From NCBI RefSeq assembly GCF_001721295.1, contig NZ_MDDS01000046.1:62001-126000 (forward strand): a stretch of DNA of 64,000 nucleotides, in the 5' to 3' direction. The position numbers and the translations under genes were made by a program. Under the pieces are notes generated by a model, which was given only the letters and a program-made list of their open reading frames with translations, did not search any database and was not told the DNA's origin. This stretch comes from Sphingomonas turrisvirgatae. GTDB taxonomy: Bacteria > Pseudomonadota > Alphaproteobacteria > Sphingomonadales > Sphingomonadaceae. Below are positions 54,557 to 63,293 of the stretch, piece after piece (positions within the stretch are counted from its first letter, which is position 1; each line of letters opens with the position of its first letter).

Positions 54557-55543
54557 ATGGCAGTCTACACGCAAGTTTCCGCCGAAGCGCTCGGCGACTT
54601 CCTGGCGCGCTATGACGTTGGCGAACTCGTTTCGGCCAAGGGCATTGCCGAAGGCGTCGAGAATTCGAATTATCTCGTAGAGACCACTCAAGACCGCTTC
54701 ATCCTGACGCTCTACGAAAGGCGCGTGAACGCCGACGAACTGCCCTATTTCATGGCGCTGCTCGATCACCTTGCCGCAAAGGGCCTGTCGGTGCCGCCGG
54801 CGATCAAGGACCGCAACGGCGTCGCCATCCAGCGGCTGGAAGGCCGCCCCGCCTGCCTCATCAAATTCCTGCGGGGCGTCTCGGTCAGCCATCCCACCCC
54901 GGCTCAGGCGCTCGTGGCCGGTGGGGCGCTCGGGCAGATGCACCGCGCGGTCGAGGATTTCGCGCTCGACCGGCCCAACTCGATGGGCGCGCAGACTTGG
55001 CAGGCGTTGTTCGAGCAGTGCGGCCGCGATCTCGACCGCATCCACCCCGATCTATACGACCGCGTCGAGGAAGCGCTCGATCAGGTGCTGGCGCGCTGGC
55101 CAACCGACCTCCCAACCGGCGCGATCCATGCCGACCTGTTCCCCGACAATATCCTGATGCTCGGCGATCAAGTTACTGGCCTGATCGACTTCTATTTCGC
55201 CTGCACTGACCTGCGCGCCTATGACCTTGCAGTGATGCACGGTGCGTGGGCGTTCGACTCGACCGGCACCGATTTCTTCCCGGCCACCGGGCACGGGATC
55301 GTCAGCGGCTATCGGGACGCGTTTGAGTTGAGCGAAGCCGAATTGGCCGCCCTACCTGTGCTCGCACAGGGCGCATCGCTCCGCTTCCTGCTCAGCCGCG
55401 CGTGGGACTGGCTCAACACGCCGGCCGACGCGCTGGTCACGCGCAAGGATCCGCTCGCCTATCTACGCCGCTACGATTTCTACCGGACCTTCGATCCGGC
55501 AACGACGCTTCAGGGCGTCAACGCGGACCCGTTTCTCGCATGA
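54557..55543 (+). CDS. thrB: Homoserine kinase (APH-like, ThrB type II)
   Basis: The enzyme phosphorylates homoserine in threonine synthesis. The fold is that of aminoglycoside phosphotransferase-like kinases, with the catalytic block [26 protein letters not shown]. The N-terminus [20 protein letters not shown] and [17 protein letters not shown]-like segments identify the alphaproteobacterial ThrB form, which is not related to the GHMP-type ThrB of E. coli. The 328-residue length is typical. Its stop overlaps the rnhA start (ATGA). Confidence 0.93.
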   Translation: MAVYTQVSAEALGDFLARYDVGELVSAKGIAEGVENSNYLVETTQDRFILTLYERRVNADELPYFMALLDHLAAKGLSVPPAIKDRNGVAIQRLEGRPACLIKFLRGVSVSHPTPAQALVAGGALGQMHRAVEDFALDRPNSMGAQTWQALFEQCGRDLDRIHPDLYDRVEEALDQVLARWPTDLPTGAIHADLFPDNILMLGDQVTGLIDFYFACTDLRAYDLAVMHGAWAFDSTGTDFFPATGHGIVSGYRDAFELSEAELAALPVLAQGASLRFLLSRAWDWLNTPADALVTRKDPLAYLRRYDFYRTFDPATTLQGVNADPFLA

Positions 55544-55992
55544 CCGATTCATCCCCCGAAATGCCGCTGGTTGAGATCGCCACCGATGGCGCGTGCAAGG
55601 GCAACCCCGGCCGCGGCGGCTGGGGCGTGCTGCTGCGTATGGGCACGACCGAAAAGGAGCTGTCGGGCGGCGAAGCGCACACGACGAACAACCGCATGGA
55701 GCTGATGGCGGCGATCGAAGGGTTGAAGGCGCTGAAGAAACCATGCCGCGTCAAGCTGTCGACCGACAGCCGCTATGTGATGGATGGCCTCACCAAGTGG
55801 ATCAAGGGCTGGCAGAAGAACGGCTGGAAGACCGCCGACCGTAAGCCGGTGAAGAATTCCGATCTCTGGATTGCGCTGCTCGACGCCGCCAAGCCACACC
55901 GTATCGAGTGGCTGTGGGTCAAGGGTCATGCCGGGCACCCGGACAACGAGCGGGCGGACCGGCTGGCGAGCGAAGCAGCCTTGCGGCACTGA
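55540..55992 (+). CDS. rnhA: Ribonuclease HI
   Basis: RNase HI cuts the RNA strand of RNA-DNA hybrids. The active-site residues are D16 ([13 protein letters not shown]), E54 ([10 protein letters not shown]), D76 (LSTDSRYV) and the late Asp in [12 protein letters not shown], with the catalytic-loop His in KGHAGHPDN. The 150-residue length is normal. The ATG at 55540 overlaps the thrB stop; starts further upstream lie inside thrB and are rejected. Confidence 0.96.
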   Translation: MTDSSPEMPLVEIATDGACKGNPGRGGWGVLLRMGTTEKELSGGEAHTTNNRMELMAAIEGLKALKKPCRVKLSTDSRYVMDGLTKWIKGWQKNGWKTADRKPVKNSDLWIALLDAAKPHRIEWLWVKGHAGHPDNERADRLASEAALRH

Positions 55993-56014
55993 TTGCGGCG
56001 GCGGATCGCTCGCG

Positions 56015-57091
56015 CTACCGCCTCAGACGCGACACGGCATACCCAGCAGGGTCGATCGCCGCGACCAGCGGATCGGGCGCCATGCCGAGCAGCATCGCCG
56101 CCGCCATTTTGGCAGCAGCGGGCGCGGTCTGGATGCCGAAGCCGCCCTGCCCTGCGCACCAGAAAAATCCGGGCACGCCGGGATCGAAGCCATAGACCGG
56201 TAGCCGGTCGGGCGCGAAACTGCGCAAACCCGCCCATTTGCGATCGATCCCGGCAACGCGCCAATGGACGACATGCTCGAACCGCTCAATCGCGATGGCG
56301 ATGTCGATTTCCTCGGGCTGGGCATCGCACGGCGGGCTGGAGATTTCGTCGTGCGGGCTGAGCCACAGCCGGTCGCCCTCGGGCTTGAAGTAGAAGTCGC
56401 CCGCGATGTGGCCGACCAGGGGCAAGCCGGCGGGAGCGCCAGGATCGGTGCGCAACTGCATGATGGTGCGGCGATAGGGCTGGATGCCGATCGGCTTGAC
56501 GCCGGCCAGCAGCGCCACGCCGTCCACCCACGCCCCTGCGGCGTCGACCAGCACGTCCGCCGCAAATTCCCCCGCCGCCGTGGCCAGCCGCCATGCGCCA
56601 TTCAAGCGCGCGGCACCGCGCAACTCGGCCGATGGCTGCAGGGTCGCCCCCGCTCGCCTAGCGCGCGCCAGGCAATCCTGATGCAGCCCGCCGACATCGA
56701 TATAGGCGCAACTCGGCTCCCATATGCCCAGCGCCCAATCGTCACGCAGGCCGGGGACGACGGTGCGCGGATCGCGAGCCTCCAGCGTCACGCCGCTGCC
56801 TTCGAATTCCGCCAGAAAGTCGTCGATCCTGGAAGCTTCTCCGGTGCGTCCGATGTGCAGCGAGCCGAGTGGCGAAAGGAATGGTTGCAGACCCGTGTGC
56901 GACGCGGTGGTCAGCGGCTGGATCAGCGGCCCGCCATAGGTTTCGGACCAGAAGGCGGCCGAGCGCCCGGTCGAATGGTAGCCCGGCTGATCCTCCATCT
57001 CCAGGATCAGGACGCTGGCATGCGGCGCCAGTTCGGCGGCAAGGCTGGCACCCGCGATACCGGCGCCGGCAATGGCGATATCGTATTTCAT
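56015..57091 (-). CDS. FAD-dependent oxidoreductase (DAO / glycine oxidase family)
   Basis: The protein is a flavoprotein oxidase or dehydrogenase of the DadA/ThiO/sarcosine-oxidase family, which oxidises amines or amino acids. The FAD motif is DIAIAGAGIAGASLAAELA, and the second FAD-contact region is VPVYGFDPGVPGFFWCAGQGGFGI-like (RLPVYGFDPGVPGFF then AGQGGFGIQTAPAAAK). The length of 358 fits the family. The substrate is not clear. Its start overlaps the stop of the lysophospholipase gene (ATGA), so they are probably co-expressed. Confidence 0.88.
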   Translation of the reverse strand: MKYDIAIAGAGIAGASLAAELAPHASVLILEMEDQPGYHSTGRSAAFWSETYGGPLIQPLTTASHTGLQPFLSPLGSLHIGRTGEASRIDDFLAEFEGSGVTLEARDPRTVVPGLRDDWALGIWEPSCAYIDVGGLHQDCLARARRAGATLQPSAELRGAARLNGAWRLATAAGEFAADVLVDAAGAWVDGVALLAGVKPIGIQPYRRTIMQLRTDPGAPAGLPLVGHIAGDFYFKPEGDRLWLSPHDEISSPPCDAQPEEIDIAIAIERFEHVVHWRVAGIDRKWAGLRSFAPDRLPVYGFDPGVPGFFWCAGQGGFGIQTAPAAAKMAAAMLLGMAPDPLVAAIDPAGYAVSRLRR

Positions 57092-58032
57092 GGGTGAGGG
57101 GCGCGTGCCCGAAGAAAGGCGTCGATCTCATCGAGCGCGCGGTCGCGGACGGCGTCCACCTCCCGCAGGATCTCGTGCGCGCTCTCCTTGCCGAACCGCA
57201 TCACCCGAGCATCCGGAAGCCGCGCAAGCGTGGCAAGCGCCGCCCGGGCATCGACCAGGCCATCCGTCTCGGCGACCAGGGCCAGCACCGGCACGCGCAA
57301 GTTGGCAAGTGCGGGGTTGGCGCGCAACTCGCGGGTGGAGCGGAACGCCTCGATCACCCAGTTCCAGCTTGGCGGGCCAGTGACGATTCGCGGGTCCCTG
57401 CCCTGCCACCACAATTCGTCGGCATAACGATCCGGATCATGCGTCAGCAGCGATTCGCGTGAATTGACTGTATAGGGCCGCTCGTTCGCCTTCCACGCCG
57501 GGCGGGCGCGATCCCCCAACCCGCCCATCAGGCGCGCGATCCGCTCGCCCCATGACGCGCCGAACGGCGATTTCAGGCCGAGCATCGGCGCGATCAGCAC
57601 CGCCGCATCCGGCGTTACCGCACCCTCGGCCAGCGCGCGCAGCACCAGATGCCCGCCCATCGAATGGCCGATGATGACATGCGGTCCCGGCGTCGCCGCC
57701 TGCCACTCGGCCGCAAAGACTTGTAGGTCACCGATATAGTTCGCGAAATCGTCGATATGTCCGCAATCGCCGGCGGGGCTGACGCGATCCGATCCGCCCT
57801 GACCCCGCCAGTCGAACGACGTGATTCCACAGCCTTGGCCGTGCCAGTGGGCCAGCGCCTCAAGATACTTTTCGAACATGTCGCCACGACCGCCCTGGAA
57901 CAGGATCGACCCGCGCCTGAGGCCATCGACCGGCCAATCGAACCGGCGCAGCCGCACGCCGTCGCCCGCATGCCAATCGCCCACATGCGCACTCGCCGGG
58001 ATGGCGCGGCGATCGAATGGTGAAGGGTTCAT
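57088..58032 (-). CDS. Alpha/beta hydrolase, lysophospholipase (PldB) type
   Basis: The serine hydrolase has the nucleophile in VIIGHSMGGHLVLR and the family blocks GSILFQGGRGDMFEKY and FDWRGQGGSDR. The late Asp and His are in LALVAETDGLVDARAA and FGKESAHEILRE. The length of 314 matches PldB-like monoglyceride lipases/lysophospholipases (Hydrolase_4). Cytoplasmic location is likely since no signal is seen. The divergent Tad pilus genes start 50 bases away. Confidence 0.87.
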   Translation of the reverse strand: MNPSPFDRRAIPASAHVGDWHAGDGVRLRRFDWPVDGLRRGSILFQGGRGDMFEKYLEALAHWHGQGCGITSFDWRGQGGSDRVSPAGDCGHIDDFANYIGDLQVFAAEWQAATPGPHVIIGHSMGGHLVLRALAEGAVTPDAAVLIAPMLGLKSPFGASWGERIARLMGGLGDRARPAWKANERPYTVNSRESLLTHDPDRYADELWWQGRDPRIVTGPPSWNWVIEAFRSTRELRANPALANLRVPVLALVAETDGLVDARAALATLARLPDARVMRFGKESAHEILREVDAVRDRALDEIDAFLRARAPHP

Positions 58033-58082
58033 TTGGGCTGGTTACGTTTTTGAAAGCCCCTGCGTCTAGGCATTTGCAGGAT

Positions 58083-58562
58083 ATGGGGGAATTCGCGTCT
58101 GTCGTGCTGGTGATCGTCCTGAGCCTGTTGCTGGTGTCAGCGGGGATCGAGGACGCACGCAAGCGCGAGATCGCGAACTGGAAGAATGCGGCGATAGCGC
58201 TGCTCGCCATCCCCTTCTGGATCGCCAGCGGCTTGCCGCTATGGCCCGGCATTGCGGTGCAATTGGCGCTGGCCCTGGCCGTGCTGGCGGTGTTCGCGGC
58301 CGCGTTCCGCTTCGGGATGATGGGCGGCGGTGACGTCAAGATGATCGCCGCGCTCGCGCTGTGGTTCCCGTTCGGTCAGCTAGTAACGATGCTGATCGTC
58401 ATGTCGCTGGCCGGCGGCGCGATCACCTTGCTCATGCTGATCGACAAATGGCTGCGCCGCGCCAGCGTTCAGCCGGAAGTGCCGTACGGCATCGCGATCG
58501 CCATCGCCGCACTGCTTATGCTTCGTGAACCGATTTTTTACCAGTTCAACTTAAATGCTTAA
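58083..58562 (+). CDS. cpaA: Prepilin peptidase CpaA (A24 family)
   Basis: CpaA cuts the leader of Flp-type pilins for the Tad pilus. It is an aspartate membrane peptidase. The two catalytic aspartates are D24 (VSAGIEDARKREIANW) and D84 in the GxGD motif (FGMMGGGDVKMI). The protein is 159 residues with about five membrane segments and no N-terminal methylase domain, as in other CpaA/TadV proteins. The ATG at 58083 is close to AGGA, and an in-frame TTG (58074) is an alternative start. It opens the cpa operon; no flp pilin gene is adjacent. Confidence 0.9.
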   Translation: MGEFASVVLVIVLSLLLVSAGIEDARKREIANWKNAAIALLAIPFWIASGLPLWPGIAVQLALALAVLAVFAAAFRFGMMGGGDVKMIAALALWFPFGQLVTMLIVMSLAGGAITLLMLIDKWLRRASVQPEVPYGIAIAIAALLMLREPIFYQFNLNA

Positions 58563-58605
58563 CACCGGTGAAACCGGGCGAAGACTTTGAAAGGCCTGTA
58601 ACGTC

Positions 58606-59634
58606 ATGGATGGACGCAAGATCATTCTGCTGGTGGGCGCGTTGATCATCGCCGCGGTCACGGCATTCATGGCACGCACGCTGATGGTCGGGGCACCCGC
58701 GCCGGTGGCCGATGCCAGCGGCGCCCGGGGACCGGCGCCGATCGACGGTGTCGAGGTGCTGGTGGCGACCAAGGCGTTGCCGGTGGGCACGATCCTAGGC
58801 CCCGATTCGATGAAGTTCATCCCCTGGCCCAAGGATTTGATCGAGGGCGCCTATTTCAAGCGCGAGGGAACGGACCTGCGCCAGTTGCAGGGCACCGTCG
58901 TGCGCTATGCCATTTCGGCGGGTCAGCCGCTGACGCAAGGTGCGCTGGTGAAGCCCGGTGATCGCGGCTTCCTGGCCGCGGCGCTCGGCCCGGGCATGCG
59001 CGCCGTGACGGTGCCGGTTTCGACGCAGAGCGCCGTCGCGGGCTTTGTCTTCCCGGGCGACCGGGTCGATCTCATCCTCACGCAATCGGTCGTGGGCGGC
59101 GGCGACGGGCCACCGCTCAAGGCTTCGGAAACGGTGCTGCGCAACCTGCGCGTGCTCGCCACCGACCAGAAGACCGACAAGCAGACCGACGAGCAGGGCC
59201 AGACGGTGGTCACCACCTATTCGACCGTGACGGTCGAGGCGACGCCCCGCATCGCGGAGAAGATCGCCGTGGCGCAGACCATCGGCACGCTGTCGCTGTC
59301 GCTGCGCTCGATCGCCGACAATGCCGGCGACCTGGAAACCGCGATCGCGGCCGGAGAGGTCACGATGCCAAGCGATCCAAAGGCCGAGAAGGCCGTGCTC
59401 GCGCGCGTCGCATCGCGCCCCGTCGAAGGCGGCGGGTCGATGTCGACCGGTGCCGACGTGTCGCGCTTCCAGCGCAGCACGGTGCCGGGCAAGCCGCGCG
59501 ACCAACAGCCGTCCGGCGGCAGTGCGCCGCAGGGCATGCCGTACACGACGGTGCCGGGCATCGACACCGGACCGATCGTCAAGGTTTCACGGGGCAACAG
59601 CGTCACCGTTGTTCCGGTTGGTGGAAAGGACTGA
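58606..59634 (+). CDS. cpaB: Flp pilus assembly protein CpaB (RcpC)
   Basis: CpaB is a periplasmic Tad-pilus protein thought to help the secretin in the envelope. The N-terminal membrane anchor is IILLVGALIIAAVTAFMAR, followed by the SAF domain region (VEVLVATKALPVGTILGPDSM) and the RcpC region (AVTVPVSTQSAVAGFVFPGDRVDLILTQS). The length of 342 is typical. The C-terminal third is Pro/Gly/Ser-rich and probably flexible. It ends one base before cpaC. Confidence 0.93.
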   Translation: MDGRKIILLVGALIIAAVTAFMARTLMVGAPAPVADASGARGPAPIDGVEVLVATKALPVGTILGPDSMKFIPWPKDLIEGAYFKREGTDLRQLQGTVVRYAISAGQPLTQGALVKPGDRGFLAAALGPGMRAVTVPVSTQSAVAGFVFPGDRVDLILTQSVVGGGDGPPLKASETVLRNLRVLATDQKTDKQTDEQGQTVVTTYSTVTVEATPRIAEKIAVAQTIGTLSLSLRSIADNAGDLETAIAAGEVTMPSDPKAEKAVLARVASRPVEGGGSMSTGADVSRFQRSTVPGKPRDQQPSGGSAPQGMPYTTVPGIDTGPIVKVSRGNSVTVVPVGGKD

Positions 59635-59635
59635 C

Positions 59636-61306
59636 ATGCGTTCGAGGGGGAAAACGCTGGGCGCGCCGCTGGCGATGGCCGCGATGGTGAGCATGATTGC
59701 CACCGTCCCGTTGCCGGCGCTTGCACAGACGGTGCAGGCCGCACCACGCGATACGGTCCAGATCGCGACCGGCCGGGGGCGGCTCGTCACGCTGAACGCG
59801 CCGATGTCGGACATCTTCGTCGCCGATCCGTCGATCGCCGATGTGCAGGTCCGCTCGCCTACTCAGCTGTGGGTGTTCGGCAAGAAGGCCGGTGAGACGA
59901 CCGTCTATGCCACGACCAAGGCCGGTAGGGTCATCTATTCGGCGACCGTCCGCATCGGCAACAATTTCGACAGCGTCCAGTCGATGCTCGGCATCGCGAT
60001 GCCGGAGGCGCAGATCACCGCCACGCCGATGAACGGCCTGGTGCTGCTGACCGGCACCGTCGCGGCACCCGAGGATGCCGCCGAGGCGCAGCGGCTGGTG
60101 CAGGCGTTCGTCGGGCAGGAAACGCAGGTGCTCTCACGGCTCAAGACTGCAACGCCATTGCAGGTCAACCTGCAGGTCCGCTTTGCCGAGGTGAGCCGCA
60201 GCTTCGTCAAGAATATCGGCGTCAATCTCGCCACCCGCGACACGACCGGCGGCTTCCAGTTCGGCCTGTCCAGCGGCACGCGCGTGCCGGGCACGATCAG
60301 CGCGCCCGATCTCTCAAACCTGCCCCGGCTCGACGCCTCGTCGCGCTTCGGCCTGCCGGCCGGCTCGATCACGCTGCCGTTCGATCCCAAGAAGGGCGAC
60401 TTCGTCCTCCCGGGCACGGGCAGCCAGTATACGTTCAATCGCCCGACATCGGGCAATGCGCTTAACTTCGCGGGCAAGCTGTTCGGGCTCGACGTGCTTT
60501 CGGCACTCGACTTGGGCGAGCGGATCGGTCAGGTCACGACGCTGACCAACCCGAACCTGACCGCGCTGTCGGGCGAGACCAGCACCTTCCTGGCCGGCGG
60601 CGAAGTGCCGATCCCGGTCAGCCAGGGGCTTGGCGCCATTTCGGTCGAGTACAAGCAGTTCGGCGTCAGCCTGGCCTATCCCCCGACCGTGCTGTCGGAT
60701 GGCCGCATTTCGCTGCGCGTCCGGCCCGAAGTGTCGCAGCTGAACTATCAGAACGGCGTGCAAAGGGGCGGGACGATCGTCCCCGGCTTGTCGACCCGCC
60801 GCGCCGAGACGACGGTGGAACTGGGATCGGGCCAGAGCTTCGTGATTGCGGGGCTGCTGCAGAACACCCACGACAATTCGATCGACAAGACCCCGGGCCT
60901 GGGCGACGTGCCGGTGCTGGGCGCGCTGTTCCGGTCGAACGCTTTCCAACGCGGCGAGACGGAGCTGGTGATCGTGGTGACGCCGTATCTGGTGAAGCCG
61001 GTCAACGCGAACGACATCGTCCTGCCGACCGATGGCTACAAGGCGCCGACCGATGTCGAGCGCGTGCTGCTGGGCGAACTGGGCGGCGGTAAGACCGGAC
61101 TCGACCGTCCCAAGCCGCGCATGGTCGCCCCGGCGGGCAGCGCGCCTTCGGTGGGCGCAGCCTCGCCGCTGTCTCCCGAGCCGCAGCAGGCGCCCCAGCC
61201 GCAACAGCCGGTCGCGACGCCGGCACTGCCGCCGCAGCCGGCAGCCAAGGACAGCAAGCGCAAGAAGGGTTCGGCTTCGGCCACGCCCGGCTTCGGCTTC
61301 AATTGA
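59636..61306 (+). CDS. cpaC: Tad pilus secretin CpaC (RcpA)
   Basis: CpaC forms the outer-membrane secretin channel of the Tad pilus. The signal peptide ends near PLPALAQ, then comes the pilus N-domain (VTLNAPMSDIFVADPSIADV), a BON-like segment (TPMNGLVLLTGTVAAPEDAAEAQ), and the secretin core ending in RRAETTVELGSGQSFVIAGL and DKTPGLGDVPVLGALFRS. The start at 59636 is 1 base after the cpaB stop; the frame upstream lies in cpaB. The tail of about 60 residues (Pro/Gln-rich, then Lys-rich) is low complexity. Confidence 0.95.
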   Translation: MRSRGKTLGAPLAMAAMVSMIATVPLPALAQTVQAAPRDTVQIATGRGRLVTLNAPMSDIFVADPSIADVQVRSPTQLWVFGKKAGETTVYATTKAGRVIYSATVRIGNNFDSVQSMLGIAMPEAQITATPMNGLVLLTGTVAAPEDAAEAQRLVQAFVGQETQVLSRLKTATPLQVNLQVRFAEVSRSFVKNIGVNLATRDTTGGFQFGLSSGTRVPGTISAPDLSNLPRLDASSRFGLPAGSITLPFDPKKGDFVLPGTGSQYTFNRPTSGNALNFAGKLFGLDVLSALDLGERIGQVTTLTNPNLTALSGETSTFLAGGEVPIPVSQGLGAISVEYKQFGVSLAYPPTVLSDGRISLRVRPEVSQLNYQNGVQRGGTIVPGLSTRRAETTVELGSGQSFVIAGLLQNTHDNSIDKTPGLGDVPVLGALFRSNAFQRGETELVIVVTPYLVKPVNANDIVLPTDGYKAPTDVERVLLGELGGGKTGLDRPKPRMVAPAGSAPSVGAASPLSPEPQQAPQPQQPVATPALPPQPAAKDSKRKKGSASATPGFGFN

Positions 61307-61326
61307 TCGCGAGAGGAATGGCGCAG

Positions 61327-61950
61327 ATGCTCAAGCGAAACCTGATCGTGCTCACGGGGCTCGCCGCCTCGCTCGCGGCATGCGGCCCGGCCAATCGTGG
61401 CATGGAGTCGATCAACCAGCCCGTGGTGCAGCGCACCGACTATGTCTTCGATGCAGCGAGCGACGGCGGCTATCTCGCCCCGAGCGAGTTGCAGCGCGTG
61501 GCCGGCTGGCTCGCGTCGGTACGGCTGGCTTATGGCGACCGCGTCTATGTCGACGATCCGAACGGAAGCCAGGCGCGGGCGCAGATTGCGCAGGAGGCGG
61601 GCCGCTACGGCATCCTGCTGTCCGATCCGGCACCGGTCACCACCGGGCCGGTCCAGCCGGGCACGGTCCGCGTGATCGTCAGCCGCATGAAGGCAAGCGT
61701 GCCGGGCTGTCCCAACTACACGCGCGCCGGGGGTACCGAGTTTGCGGCGAGCACGACGTCGAACTTCGGCTGTGCCAGCAACTCGAACCTGGCCGCCATG
61801 GTTGCGCGGCCAGAGGATCTGGTGCGCGGCCAGGCCGGGGCCGAGACGGTTGACCCCAACACGAACTTCAAGGCGATCGACACGCTGCGCAAGGCGCAGC
61901 CCACGGGCGCCGGCGGTCTCAAGGAAGCCAGCGGAGGCGGCGGCAACTAA
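61327..61950 (+). CDS. cpaD: Pilus assembly lipoprotein CpaD
   Basis: CpaD is an outer-membrane-associated lipoprotein that supports the CpaC secretin. The signal is MLKRNLIVLTGLAASLAAC with lipobox LAAC, and the family block VIVSRMKASVPGCPNYTRAG is present, followed by SNFGCASNSNLAAMVARPEDLV. The ATG at 61327 has GAGAGGA 9 bases upstream, better placed than for the in-frame ATG at 61318. The 207-residue size is typical. It is followed by cpaE after one base. Confidence 0.92.
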   Translation: MLKRNLIVLTGLAASLAACGPANRGMESINQPVVQRTDYVFDAASDGGYLAPSELQRVAGWLASVRLAYGDRVYVDDPNGSQARAQIAQEAGRYGILLSDPAPVTTGPVQPGTVRVIVSRMKASVPGCPNYTRAGGTEFAASTTSNFGCASNSNLAAMVARPEDLVRGQAGAETVDPNTNFKAIDTLRKAQPTGAGGLKEASGGGGN

Positions 61951-61951
61951 C

Positions 61952-63244
61952 ATGAACGCACCCTTCAATCCCCAACGCGCCGCACATCGCGAGCCGTTCA
62001 TCGCCTTTGTCTGCGACGAAACGACCGCCGACGCACTGCGCCCGATCGCGATCGAACAGGGGTGGAACCCCGAGAAGGTCAACAAGGGCGGACTGCGCAA
62101 CGCGGTACAGACGCTATCGGTGTCGGCCAGCCCGAACGTGCTGTTCGTCGATCTGTCGGAAAGCGGCGATCCGCTCAACGACATCAACGCGCTCGCCGAA
62201 GTGTGCGAGCCGGGCACGGTGGTGATCGCCGCGGGCCAGGTCAACGACGTGCGCCTATATCGCGACCTGGTCGCGTCGGGCATTCAGGATTACCTGCTCA
62301 AGCCGCTGAACCCGGACATGCTGCGTGAGGCATTTGCCCACGCCTATACGACGCTGAACGCGCCCAAGCATGTCGATCCCACCGTCGACCGTCCGCATTG
62401 CGCGGTTGCCGTGATCGGCACGCGTGGCGGCGTGGGCGCATCCACCATCGCGACCTCGCTTGCGTGGCTGACCAGCGAAAAGGGCGCGCGGACCACCGCG
62501 CTGCTCGACCTCGACGTGCATTTCGGGACCGGCGCGCTGGCGCTCGACCTGGAACCCGGACGAGGCCTGACCGACGCGATCGAGAATCCCAGCCGCATCG
62601 ACGGGCTGTTCATCGAACGCGCGATGGTGAAGGCGTCAGACAAGCTGGCGGTGCTGTCGGCAGAAGCGCCGATCAACCAGCCGGTGATGACCGATGGCGC
62701 GGCGTTCTTCCAGCTGCAGGAGGAAATCCGCACGGCGTTCGAATGCACCGTGATCGACTTGCCGCGCACGATGCTGGTCAACTACCCGCACCTCATTACC
62801 GATGTGCAGGTCGCGGTGCTGGTGACCGAGCTGACGCTCGCCGCCGCGCGCGACTCGATCCGCATCCTCAGCTGGTTCAAGTCGAACGCGCCGCACACCA
62901 CCGTGATCGTGGTTGCCAACCGCGTGCCTGCCGGCGGAACGCTTGAGATCACGCGCAAGGATTTCGAAGGGTCGATCGAACGTCGCATCGACTACACCAT
63001 TCCCTATGACCCCAAGACCGCCGTTCAGGCCGCAAAGCTGGGCAAGCCGCTCGCCGAAGCGGGCAAGGCCGTGAAGGGCATGGCGCCGCTGGCCGAGATC
63101 GCCGAACGCGTCGTGGCGTTGACCGATTCCGGCGACGATGCGCGCGCACCCAAGGGCAAGGACAAGAAGGGTCAGGGCGCTTCGGACGGCAAGGGTACCT
63201 CGTTGTTCGCCAAGCTCAATCTGAAGCTGCCAAAGAAGAAGTAA
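61952..63244 (+). CDS. cpaE: Pilus assembly ATPase CpaE (TadZ), MinD-like
   Basis: CpaE/TadZ positions the Tad pilus machine at the cell pole. Residues 20-130 look like an atypical receiver (no phosphoacceptor set is evident), and the rest is a MinD/ParA-like ATPase. Its Walker A is unusual: VIGTRGGVGASTIATSLAW lacks the second lysine, as is common in CpaE. The DLDVHFG and TVIDLPRTM segments follow. The tail is Lys/Gly-rich (KGKDKKGQG, NLKLPKKK). The ATG at 61952 is chosen; the upstream frame lies inside cpaD. Confidence 0.93.
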   Translation: MNAPFNPQRAAHREPFIAFVCDETTADALRPIAIEQGWNPEKVNKGGLRNAVQTLSVSASPNVLFVDLSESGDPLNDINALAEVCEPGTVVIAAGQVNDVRLYRDLVASGIQDYLLKPLNPDMLREAFAHAYTTLNAPKHVDPTVDRPHCAVAVIGTRGGVGASTIATSLAWLTSEKGARTTALLDLDVHFGTGALALDLEPGRGLTDAIENPSRIDGLFIERAMVKASDKLAVLSAEAPINQPVMTDGAAFFQLQEEIRTAFECTVIDLPRTMLVNYPHLITDVQVAVLVTELTLAAARDSIRILSWFKSNAPHTTVIVVANRVPAGGTLEITRKDFEGSIERRIDYTIPYDPKTAVQAAKLGKPLAEAGKAVKGMAPLAEIAERVVALTDSGDDARAPKGKDKKGQGASDGKGTSLFAKLNLKLPKKK

Positions 63245-63293
63245 GCGGCGTCGCGCAACGCGGCGTTTTGCACATGAGGAGACGACGGACGGC